Assembly: GCA_030430975.1 (NCBI GenBank)
Contig: JAUIKB010000174.1
Span: 1 to 8,922, forward strand
Source of the DNA: Polyangia bacterium
GTDB taxonomy: Bacteria > Myxococcota_A > Polyangia > Polyangiales > Polyangiaceae
Direction of reading: 5' to 3'
DNA length: 8,922 nucleotides
Below, in pieces: positions 1 through 6,340 of this stretch; position 1 is the first letter of the stretch; every line of letters begins with the position of its first letter. Position numbers and translations under genes: made by a program. The notes beneath the pieces were generated by a model. It had not been told where the DNA came from and ran no database searches. It was given only the letters and a program-made list of their open reading frames with translations.

Positions 1-1566
1 CGAGCGGGCGGCGAACCTCCCGAAAGCCAAGGCGGCATACCAGGAATTGACCATGCAGCGCGGCTTGCTCCGCGAGAAGCTGAACGAGGCATTGGGCAAC
101 AGCGGTTTCTGGACGTCCAGCTGGTCGGGTCGCAGTTCCGCCGATGGCGGTTTTTCGATCGTGCTGGTCGGAATGCGTTCGGAGCCGTGACGCTCGTTCA
201 CGTATCGGGAGACCCGATACACCAACGTCTTGTACAGGTCGCTGAGCACCGCCAAACCGCCGACCATGTCGCCGTACAGCGTGCAATAACCGACTGCGAG
301 TTCGGACTTGTTGCCGGTCGTGAGCACCAACGCTCGCGTTCGGTTGGCGATCGCCATAAGCGATGCCCCGCGGATGCGTGCCTGCACGTTCTCGAGCGTC
401 ACGTCGGCATCGGCGGGTCCGGCGTGACTGGCGACGGACGGGTGCTCCAACACCGGCGACAGCGTGTCGATGTACTGCTGGAACGCGGCGTCGATCTTTA
501 GGACGTGAAAGTCGATGCCAAGGTTCTCCGCCAGCTGTCGTGCGTCTTCGACGGACCCGGGCGACGAGTAGCGTGTGGGCATGCCGACGCCCGTGACGTT
601 GTCCGGTCCTAGCGCCTCGACCGCGATCGCCGCGGTGAGCGCCGAGTCGATGCCGCCGCTGAGACCGATGACGACCCGCGAGAAGCCGCATTTGCGTATG
701 TAGTCGCGGACACCGACCACTAGAGCCTCGTACGCGCTTTGTTCGATCGACGGGTTTGCGGGTTGGATCGCCGGTCCGCCCAGGTCGACGACGGTCGTGC
801 TCGATTCGAACATCGGTGCCGCACCGAGCACGTCGCCCTGCGCGTCCCACACCGTGCTGGCGCCGTCGAACACGAGCTCGTCGTTGCCGCCGACCTGATT
901 CACCAGCGCGACCTTCACCCCGTGCCGTCTTGCGATGTCGCGAAACATCGCTGGTCGGCCGTGGAGCTTGTCGAGAGTGAACGGACTTGCCGAGAGGTTG
1001 ACCAGCAGCGTCGCCGAGCGTGTCCGTACCTCTTCGAGAGGATCGGCCGGGTAGCGGGCAGCGGGCATGGCGGCCGTCGCCCAACCGTCCTCACAAATCG
1101 ACACGAACACCAATTCGCCGGCGCACTCGAACACGGTAGATGCAGTGCCGGGCGCGAAGTAGCGAGCCTCGTCGAAGACGTCGTAGGTGGGCAACAGCTG
1201 CTTCGTCGCTCGCGCCAGGACGACGCGATCGCGGACGACGATGGCTTCGTTGGTGAGCAGCGCGCCGGTACCTCCGGCGCCCTTCGTGCGTCCGGCCCGG
1301 TCCCGGATGCCACCGACGGTGCCGAACGCCAAGGTCAGGCCGCTGGGCGCGAGTTGGATCACGCGTTCTGTTGCGCGTGCGGTCGCCTCTAGAAACGCGG
1401 GCCGATCCAACAGGTCACGCGGCGGGTAGCCGACCAGCGCTAGCTCTGGAGCGATCGCTAGATCGGCGCCGCGCTCTGCTGCCAGGTGCGCGGCGTCCAA
1501 CAGCAGCCTCGTGTTGTGCTCGAGCGCGCCAACGGTGGGGTTGAGCTGCAGCAATCCAACTTTCAT
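1..1566 (-). CDS. nadE: Glutamine-dependent NAD+ synthetase, 3'-truncated
   Basis: Final step of NAD+ synthesis: ATP-dependent amidation of deamido-NAD using ammonia from glutamine, in the cytoplasm. The start ATG (1564-1566) gives MKVGLLQLNPTVG, the usual family N-terminus; no strong ribosome binding site is visible. Residues 1-265 form the nitrilase-type glutaminase with the expected triad: E41 (APELALVGYPPRDLL), K122 (KQLLPTYDVFDEARYF) and C158 (SICEDGW). Residues ~275-482 are the synthetase, with the PP-loop SGGIDSAL (303-310), TTGNKSELAVGY (416-427), YGDMVGG and EKPPSAELRPDQ (471-482). After Q482 (base 121) the family sequence normally continues with a D-x-LPPY-type segment and about 60-70 more residues. 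Here the frame stays open to the left edge but the sequence no longer looks like NadE. So this is a bifunctional NadE missing its C-terminal tail, through either a real rearrangement or a chimeric contig end. It is divergent from the ArsA-like gene. Identity is certain; the status of the 3' end is not. Confidence 0.93.
   Translation of the reverse strand, partial: MKVGLLQLNPTVGALEHNTRLLLDAAHLAAERGADLAIAPELALVGYPPRDLLDRPAFLEATARATERVIQLAPSGLTLAFGTVGGIRDRAGRTKGAGGTGALLTNEAIVVRDRVVLARATKQLLPTYDVFDEARYFAPGTASTVFECAGELVFVSICEDGWATAAMPAARYPADPLEEVRTRSATLLVNLSASPFTLDKLHGRPAMFRDIARRHGVKVALVNQVGGNDELVFDGASTVWDAQGDVLGAAPMFESSTTVVDLGGPAIQPANPSIEQSAYEALVVGVRDYIRKCGFSRVVIGLSGGIDSALTAAIAVEALGPDNVTGVGMPTRYSSPGSVEDARQLAENLGIDFHVLKIDAAFQQYIDTLSPVLEHPSVASHAGPADADVTLENVQARIRGASLMAIANRTRALVLTTGNKSELAVGYCTLYGDMVGGLAVLSDLYKTLVYRVSRYVNERHGSERIPTSTIEKPPSAELRPDQLDVQKPLLPNASFSFSRSKPRCMVNSWYAALAFGRFAARS
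2..190 (+). pseudogene. 3' fragment of an unrecognised plus-strand gene fused to antisense nadE
   Basis: A plus-strand frame is open from base 2 to the TGA at 188-190. Its first ~38 residues (bases 2-~118) have the charge pattern of a real helical, coiled-coil-prone protein, for example KAKAAYQELTMQRGLLREKL. The following residues are encoded by the antisense of genuine nadE (bases ~121-190) and are therefore accidental. The competing minus-strand reading of bases 1-120, in the nadE frame, gives a Ser/Phe/Trp-rich peptide unlike NadE. The two frames share third codon positions, so GC3 cannot decide between them; the choice rests on peptide character alone. I do not recognise the family. It would be the remnant of a gene joined to nadE at about base 120. 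Confidence 0.4.
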
Positions 1567-1638
1567 CGCGATCGAACCCGGCGGGCTGGGCAAAACCCTA
1601 CTCTCGGGTTGCGGTAGCGTCCAAATCAACCGCCAACT

Positions 1639-2589
1639 ATGCTTAAGGTCCGCTCAGCAGCTATGTCAGACCTTCTCCATCGCCGATTTCTGTTCGTTAC
1701 CGGAAAAGGGGGGGTTGGCAAGACGACGGTCACCGCGGCTGTGGCTCTTCGGCTCGCCGCTGAGGGCAAACGGGTGCTGATCGCGATGTGCGACGCCAAA
1801 GAGCGCCTGTCGCGCATGCTCGGCGTCGACACCATCGAAGATCAGATCGTCAATGTGCGACCTGGTATCGATGCTGTGCGCATCACCGCAGAGCAGGCGA
1901 TGCGCGAGTACGGCGAGATGATGCTCAAGAGCCGCACGGTCTACAAAGCCGTGTTTGAAAACAAGTATACGAAGACGTTCTTCTCCGGTGTTCCCGGGCT
2001 TCACGAGTGGGCGATGCTCGGGAAAGCTTGGTACCACTCGATCGAAGAGAACGATGACGGCTCGCCAACGTACGATGTCGTGTTGTTCGACGCACCCGCC
2101 ACGGGCCATGGCCTAGACATGCTGCGCGTCCCGAAGGTGATCGTTGAGGTCGTGCCTCCGGGTCTGCTCCGACGCGACGCCGAGCGCGCTTGGACCATGT
2201 TTCAAGACCCTGAACAAAGCGGCGTCATCGTGGTCACGCTGCCCGAGGACATGCCGACGAACGAGACGCTGGAGCTAGACGCCACGCTTCGGTCGGACCT
2301 GAAGCTTCCGGTCAAGCTGCTCGTGATCAACGGAGTGATCGATGAGCTGTTTAGTGAGGCCGAGCGTTCGCAGCTGCTTCAGCCGCACAGTCTCGATCGA
2401 AGCAAGCCGGGCGATGCCGCGATCGGCGCTGCTATCAGGCGTGCGATTCGCGAGAACGTTCAAGCCGAGAGCTTGTCTCGGCTCGATGCCATCGATGCGC
2501 CAAAGCTGCGCCTGCCGTTTGTGTACGAAGACGCCGCGGTCCCCCACGTTGTTGCGAATCTATCTGAGCGATTCGCGCACCTGGAGTAG
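1639..2589 (+). CDS. ArsA-family (anion-pump-type) ATPase, single domain
   Basis: Cytoplasmic P-loop ATPase of the SIMIBI class, in the ArsA/GET3-like group. The deviant Walker A GKGGVGKTT lies at residues 22-30, with the signature lysine K23 that acts across the dimer. The switch II/DTAP-like stretch FDAPATGHGLDMLRVP starts near residue 150. CDAKERLSRMLG (51-62) replaces the usual DTDP-type switch I stretch. At 316 residues it holds one ATPase domain, whereas classic ArsA is a ~580-residue tandem. The only cysteine is C51, so the As/Sb-binding triad of ArsA is absent, and there is no arsR, arsB or arsC nearby; arsenite efflux is therefore unlikely. It resembles the ArsA-like ATPases of actinobacteria and myxobacteria, often encoded as adjacent pairs, but no partner lies beside it here. 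The start is ambiguous: ATG 1639 has no ribosome binding site, while ATG 1663 has AAGG 14 bases upstream and gives the more typical N-terminus MSDLLHRRFLFVTGKGG. Its client is unknown. Confidence 0.85.
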   Translation: MLKVRSAAMSDLLHRRFLFVTGKGGVGKTTVTAAVALRLAAEGKRVLIAMCDAKERLSRMLGVDTIEDQIVNVRPGIDAVRITAEQAMREYGEMMLKSRTVYKAVFENKYTKTFFSGVPGLHEWAMLGKAWYHSIEENDDGSPTYDVVLFDAPATGHGLDMLRVPKVIVEVVPPGLLRRDAERAWTMFQDPEQSGVIVVTLPEDMPTNETLELDATLRSDLKLPVKLLVINGVIDELFSEAERSQLLQPHSLDRSKPGDAAIGAAIRRAIRENVQAESLSRLDAIDAPKLRLPFVYEDAAVPHVVANLSERFAHLE

Positions 2590-2593
2590 CACG

Positions 2594-3292
2594 CTACGAC
2601 TCGTCGTCCGCGAAGAGCCACTTACCGAGTGCGCCCGCCGCGGCCGCGCCCACCAGGGGTGCTACCCAAAAGACCCAAAGCTGCGCGATGGCCCAACCGC
2701 CGACGAAGATCGCCGGGCCGGTGCTGCGGGCCGGGTTGACCGAAAGATTGGTGATTGGGATGCCGACCAAGTGGACGAGCGTTAGCGTCAAGCCGATCGC
2801 CATCCCGGCTTGGGCGGGACTCGCGCCCTTTGCTGTGGAACCTAAAATAACCGTGAGAAAAATGAAAGTCAGCACGATCTCTGACACGATTCCGGCCACC
2901 ATCGAGTACTTGCCGGGCGAATGGTCTCCGACGCCATTTGCGGCAAGCCCTCCCTCAGATGGGATGTAGCCGCCCGGCGCCGCTTGAAGCAGGAACACCA
3001 ACAGACCCGCGGCGACGATCGCGCCGACGACCTGCGCACCCCAATACTTCGGTACGTCCTTCCAATCGAATCGTCCAGCGACCGCCAGGCCAACCGTAAC
3101 AGCCGGATTGAAGTGCCCGCCGGAGATGGGTCCTAGCGCGTACGCGCAGCCGAGCACGGTTAGCCCGAACGCCAGCGATACCCCCAAAAGACCGATGCCT
3201 ACGTTCGGGAACGCCGCCGCAAAGACGGCGGATCCACAGCCTCCGAAAACCAATACAAACGTACCGACTAGCTCTGCGACCGCTTTCCTCAT
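2594..3292 (-). CDS. aqpZ: Aquaporin Z (MIP-family water channel)
   Basis: Inner-membrane tetrameric channel for rapid water movement under osmotic change. The 232-residue product is close in length to E. coli AqpZ and aligns with almost no gaps, so residue numbers agree. Both NPA boxes are present: GGHFNPAV (N62-A64) and SVNPARS (N186-A188). Of the selectivity-filter positions, F42, H174 and R189 match a water channel rather than a glycerol channel, but the loop-E position that is Thr183 in E. coli is Leu183 here (ITNLSVNPARS). I chose ATG 3290-3292 (MRKAVAELVGTF) because it matches the family N-terminus and has GAGG five bases upstream. A longer frame from 3355 would add 21 polar residues and would run through the dyad at 3315-3331. 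It lies downstream of the ABC-F gene on the same strand (133-base gap) and converges on the ArsA-like gene with 4 bases between stops. Confidence 0.95.
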   Translation of the reverse strand: MRKAVAELVGTFVLVFGGCGSAVFAAAFPNVGIGLLGVSLAFGLTVLGCAYALGPISGGHFNPAVTVGLAVAGRFDWKDVPKYWGAQVVGAIVAAGLLVFLLQAAPGGYIPSEGGLAANGVGDHSPGKYSMVAGIVSEIVLTFIFLTVILGSTAKGASPAQAGMAIGLTLTLVHLVGIPITNLSVNPARSTGPAIFVGGWAIAQLWVFWVAPLVGAAAAGALGKWLFADDES

Positions 3293-3314
3293 TTTCGCCT
3301 CGATGTAGGCACCA

Positions 3315-3331
3315 GACGACAAGTTGTCGTC
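3315..3331. promoter_or_regulatory. Perfect dyad upstream of aqpZ (candidate operator)
   Basis: The sequence GACGACAA-G-TTGTCGTC is a perfect inverted repeat with 8-base arms around one central base. It lies 22 bases upstream of the chosen aqpZ start. The length and one-base centre suit a dimeric repressor site. As RNA it could form a 6-bp stem with a 5-base loop, but no U-run follows in the minus direction, so an intrinsic terminator for the upstream ABC-F gene is unlikely. No clear -10/-35 pair was found next to it. The regulatory role is inferred. Confidence 0.4.
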
Positions 3332-3425
3332 ATTGGACGACGACCGTGCGCCCAATCCCCTTGCGAAGTGCCTGTGCTCGCCAGGAAACCACCGCTATAG
3401 CAAGGGTTGTGCCTAACGATGGCGG

Positions 3426-5039
3426 CTACCAGGCGGCGCCCTGGTACGTAGCGTGGCTGCTCAGGAACTGGCCGTCGTCGAACTGCTCCGGAGTGATCTC
3501 ACGGATACCGTCCTTGCTCATCTCGATGACGCGAGTCGCCACCCGCGACACCATGTTGCGATCGTGAGTGACGAATATGCACGTGCCCTCGTACTTGGCT
3601 AGGGCGTCGGTGAGTGACCGGATCGATTCGAGGTCGAGGTGGTTGGTGGGTTCGTCCAGCAGCAGCACGTTGGGCTTGATCAGCATCAGCCGAGCTAGCA
3701 GAAGGCGTACGGTTTCACCGCCCGAGAGCACCTTGGTCGGCTTCATCGGCTCTTCCTTGGTGAACAGGAGTCGGCCGAACAGCGCGCGAACGTTTTGCTC
3801 ATCGGTTTTCGAGTTGTGGCTCCACAGCCACTTGTGCGCGCTCTGATCTGACTTTTCGATGTGCTCGCCGTGGTCCTGCGGCATATAGCCGATGTGGGTT
3901 TCGTGACCCCATTCGATCGTACCGTCGTCCGGCTTGACTTCCTCCATCAGCATCCGAAGCATCGTCGTCTTGCCGATGCCGTTGGCGCCGACTAGCGCGA
4001 CGCGATCCCCCCGCATGACCGTCAGGTTAAATTCATGGCAAATCGGCGTGTCGTCGAAGGTCTTGCTGACGTTGCGCAGGTCGATAACCTGGCGTCCGCT
4101 CTTGCGTTCCTGTTCGAAACGGATGAACGGACGCTGAATATTGGAGCGCTTGAGGTCGGTCAGCGCCTGTTTCTCACGCTCGATTTGCTTCTCGCGGGAC
4201 TTGACCTGGCTCGCGCGCGAGCCGGCGCGAAATCGCTGAACGAACTCCTGAAGTTGCTCGATCTTACGCTGTTTTGCGACGTTGTCTTGCTCGAGGCTGC
4301 CGCGCGATTCCGCCTTGGCATGCACCATGTCGTCGTAGTTGCCGTTGTAGACAATAATCGTCTGGTAATCGATGTCGGCGATCTTGTCGCACACAGCGTT
4401 CACGAAATGTCGATCGTGGCTGATGACGATCAGGGCGCCCTTGAAGTCTTCTAGGAATCCCTCGAGCCAGCGGATGCTGGCGATGTCCAGCGAGTTGGTC
4501 GGCTCGTCCAAGAGCAGCGCATCTGGTTTTCCAAACAGCGCTTGGGCCAACAGCACGCGGACCTTGTCGCCGCCCTGGAGTACGGACAGCGTCTCGGTGT
4601 GGACATCGGTGGGGATACCCAGCCCGACCAGCAGCATCTCGGCCTCCGACTCCGCGGTGTAGCCTTCTTCTTCGGCGATCACCATTTCGAGTTCGGCGAG
4701 TCGCATACCCTCGTCGTTCGACAGGTCGCCCTTCGCCAGCAGGACTTCTTTCTCGCTAAGGGCTTTCCACAGCGCGTCGTGCCCCATCATCACGACATCG
4801 ATAATCCGTACGTCATCGTACACAGTGTGATCTTGCTTGAGCACCCCCATCCGCTTGGGACGTCGAACCTGGCCCGACATGGGTTCGAGCTCGCCCTCGA
4901 GGATCCGCATGAACGTCGTCTTGCCGGCACCGTTCGGGCCGGTGAGGCCGTATCGGTTGCCTTGGTTGAAGGTGACGTTGACGTTCTCGAAGAGGACTTG
5001 GCCGCCGAAGTTCATGGAAACGTCGTGCACGGTAATCAT
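3426..5039 (-). CDS. ybiT: ABC-F family ATPase, YbiT type
   Basis: Soluble tandem-ABC protein of the ABC-F translation-factor group, which bind the ribosomal E site and act on stalled or initiating ribosomes; it has no transmembrane segments. NBD1: Walker A GPNGAGKTT (34-42), degenerate signature LQGGD (154-158), Walker B LLLDEPTNSLD (175-185) and H-loop VISHDRHF. The inter-domain linker (~240-315) is helical and basic (KIEQLQEFVQRFRAGSRASQ). NBD2: Walker A GANGIGKTT (351-359), canonical signature LSGGE (438-442), Walker B LLLDEPTNHLD (459-469) and FVTHDR. Length (537) and stretches such as GNRYGL, IRWLEGFLEDF and NPFIRFEQ-like RPFIRFEQE match E. coli YbiT closely, rather than EttA or Uup. 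The degenerate first signature is also seen in E. coli YbiT. Start ATG 5037-5039 has GGAAGGA about 7 bases upstream. It may be co-transcribed with aqpZ. Leader hairpins are listed separately. Confidence 0.92.
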   Translation of the reverse strand: MITVHDVSMNFGGQVLFENVNVTFNQGNRYGLTGPNGAGKTTFMRILEGELEPMSGQVRRPKRMGVLKQDHTVYDDVRIIDVVMMGHDALWKALSEKEVLLAKGDLSNDEGMRLAELEMVIAEEEGYTAESEAEMLLVGLGIPTDVHTETLSVLQGGDKVRVLLAQALFGKPDALLLDEPTNSLDIASIRWLEGFLEDFKGALIVISHDRHFVNAVCDKIADIDYQTIIVYNGNYDDMVHAKAESRGSLEQDNVAKQRKIEQLQEFVQRFRAGSRASQVKSREKQIEREKQALTDLKRSNIQRPFIRFEQERKSGRQVIDLRNVSKTFDDTPICHEFNLTVMRGDRVALVGANGIGKTTMLRMLMEEVKPDDGTIEWGHETHIGYMPQDHGEHIEKSDQSAHKWLWSHNSKTDEQNVRALFGRLLFTKEEPMKPTKVLSGGETVRLLLARLMLIKPNVLLLDEPTNHLDLESIRSLTDALAKYEGTCIFVTHDRNMVSRVATRVIEMSKDGIREITPEQFDDGQFLSSHATYQGAAW

Positions 5040-5046
5040 CGTTCAT

Positions 5047-5076
5047 TCCTTCCGAAGGAGCCGTAAGCGGCCCTTC
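5047..5076 (-). promoter_or_regulatory. Leader hairpin abutting the ybiT ribosome binding site
   Basis: In the minus-strand transcript, GAAGG-G-CCG (5076-5068) pairs with CGG-C-(U)-CCUUC (5063-5054). This gives a 9-bp stem with one bulged U and the tetraloop CUUA. It ends directly before the Shine-Dalgarno stretch GGAAGGA (5053-5047). The 3' arm (UCCUU, 5059-5055) can instead pair with the AAGGA of the Shine-Dalgarno (5051-5047) around a CGG loop. Two exclusive folds are therefore possible, one leaving the binding site free and one hiding it. The long hairpin is the more stable. A control function is inference. Confidence 0.35.
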
Positions 5077-5083
5077 CGAGCGG

Positions 5084-5118
5084 ACCGGCGGGGCACGTAG
5101 GTGCTCGCTCTGGCCGGT
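5084..5118 (-). repeat. Outer inverted repeat in ybiT leader
   Basis: ACCGGC (plus-strand 5084-5089) and GCCGGT (5113-5118) are perfect complements. They enclose a smaller GCAC/GTGC pair, so the minus-strand leader RNA can form an interrupted hairpin of about 35 bases upstream of the one next to the ribosome binding site. There is no U-run, so it is not a standard terminator. Confidence 0.3.
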
Positions 5119-5179
5119 GGCTGGGGGTGAGCCGGCGCGGAAGCTAGCAGACTCTGGGTCGGCTGCTTGACAATCGGTG

Positions 5180-5205
5180 CAGAATCCCGCGGATTCTGGT
5201 AAAAT
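5180..5205 (+). promoter_or_regulatory. Perfect dyad overlapping a candidate extended -10 promoter
   Basis: CAGAATCC-CGC-GGATTCTG (5180-5198) is a perfect inverted repeat with 8-base arms. It runs directly into TG-G-TAAAAT (5197-5205), an extended -10 hexamer matching TATAAT at 5 of 6 positions. The following bases to ~5234 form an A/T-rich island in otherwise GC-rich DNA, as expected for a promoter. No good -35 lies at 17 bases; a consensus TTGACA at 5167-5172 is too far from this -10. A protein bound to the dyad would block the promoter that most likely serves the PAP2 gene, and could also affect the divergent ybiT promoter. The assignment is inference from layout. Confidence 0.45.
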
Positions 5206-5307
5206 ATCAATAAAAATCAGCATTTATCGATTTGCTCGGTCCCGTATCGAGCTTCCGCACGCTCAGCCACAGAGCACGGCGCTCCGCTCGACACCGCTTT
5301 CCGGCGC

Positions 5308-6246
5308 GTGCCTCTTGCGCCAGCGGCGCGCCGCCTCGATGCAGCCGGGGTGAGCCGGCTGCTCGTCCTCCTGATACTCGCTGCGAGCGCGCTCTGCTGC
5401 AGCGAGGCGGATGCGCAGACCCGCGGCGAGCCACAGCACAGGCTGCGCTTTGACGAGGGGTACAGGCGATTCTCTGCGGTCGAGTACGCGGCGACGGGCG
5501 CGATCGCAGCGACGTATCTCTACGTCGAGCTCGCGCTCAAGGCTCCCGATGAGCCGAAGTGGATACGCCCGATATTAGTCGATGACGATGTGCGAGACGC
5601 CGTACGACTCGATACGCCATCGGGAAGGAATATGGCTTCTGTCCTCAGCGACGTGCTCTGGCTGAGTCCTCAGCTGATCGCGTTGGCCGATGGCGTCGTC
5701 GTCCCGCTCGCCGACGATCTGAACGTCGACGTGATGTGGCAGATGACGGCGATGAATCTGCAAGCGATCGCAGTGACCGGGCTCATCACCCGCGGCATGC
5801 ATACGGTGATCGGACGGCAGCGTCCTGACGTTGAGGAATGCGACCGCGATGCTGGCTATTCGAAGTTCTGTCGATTGGGACAGCGCAGCGCCTTTCCGAG
5901 CGGTCACGCATCCGGTGCTGCGGTCGGAGCGGGACTGACCTGCGCACACCATCTGAATCTCCCCTTGTACGGCGGCGGGGGGCGCGACGCGTCGGCGTGC
6001 ATCGTGACGACGGCGATGGCGGTCGGCACGGGGTATTTCCGAATGTCTGCGGATCGGCACTACGTCAGCGACATCGTGGCCGGTGCCGCGATCGGTTTCG
6101 GCGTGGGATTTGGTTTGCCACACCTATTGCACTACGCCCCGGTGATCGGCAGCGGCGCCGCGCCGCAGAGCGGACAGTGGCGACTGTGGGCGTTACCCCA
6201 TGCGGATGGAGACTCCGTTGGCGCGCGCGCGGTTGGGTACTTCTAG
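5308..6246 (+). CDS. PAP2-superfamily phosphatase, exported
   Basis: Membrane-linked acid phosphatase of the PAP2/haloperoxidase fold, which removes phosphate from lipid phosphates or undecaprenyl-pyrophosphate-like substrates on the outer side of the membrane; the substrate here is unknown. Catalytic motifs: GRQRP (R172, P173) as motif 1, FPSGHAS (S198-G199-H200) as motif 2, and R245-x5-H251-x3-D255 as motif 3, giving the vanadate-type nucleophile His251. The lysine that normally stands seven residues before the motif-1 Arg is His165. A signal sequence with core LLVLLILAASALCC and likely cleavage after ADA (34-36) precedes the mature chain. The start is uncertain: GTG 5308 is the longest, but GTG 5350 gives a compact signal peptide (VSRLLVLLILAAS); neither has a strong ribosome binding site. 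It is the first gene of a plus-strand trio and lies divergent from ybiT. Confidence 0.87.
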   Translation: MPLAPAARRLDAAGVSRLLVLLILAASALCCSEADAQTRGEPQHRLRFDEGYRRFSAVEYAATGAIAATYLYVELALKAPDEPKWIRPILVDDDVRDAVRLDTPSGRNMASVLSDVLWLSPQLIALADGVVVPLADDLNVDVMWQMTAMNLQAIAVTGLITRGMHTVIGRQRPDVEECDRDAGYSKFCRLGQRSAFPSGHASGAAVGAGLTCAHHLNLPLYGGGGRDASACIVTTAMAVGTGYFRMSADRHYVSDIVAGAAIGFGVGFGLPHLLHYAPVIGSGAAPQSGQWRLWALPHADGDSVGARAVGYF

Positions 6247-6340
6247 CCGCATGCGGCCGCACCCATAGAATATCGTTCACGCTTTCGGCGGGTTTGGGGG
6301 CGGCTTCAGTATCGGTTAGACTACCCGCAGAGGGCAGGCA

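Noticed and set aside
739..1392. Plus-strand open frame of 217 codons
   Set aside because: It is fully antisense to conserved nadE, and its Arg/His-rich product has no recognisable domain; it is a shadow of high GC content.
1609..1643. TTGCGG ... TATGCT as a promoter for the ArsA-like gene
   Set aside because: The spacing is about 23 bases, too long for a sigma-70 promoter, and the -10 would overlap the first ATG.
3293..3355. Longer AqpZ N-terminus (21 extra residues)
   Set aside because: The extension is polar and unlike the family, it covers a perfect dyad, and the internal ATG has a good ribosome binding site and the family N-terminus.
4542..5066. Plus-strand open frame of 174 codons
   Set aside because: It is antisense to the first ATPase domain of the ABC-F gene, with no independent support.
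5167..5197. TTGACA with GATTCT as a sigma-70 promoter, 19-base spacer (MerR-like)
   Set aside because: The -10 is poor and the dyad is not centred in the spacer; the extended -10 at 5197-5205 is the better candidate.
6247..6260. CCGCATGCGG palindrome after the PAP2 stop as a terminator
   Set aside because: The self-complementary 10-mer has no loop and no following T-run, and such GC palindromes are expected by chance at this composition.
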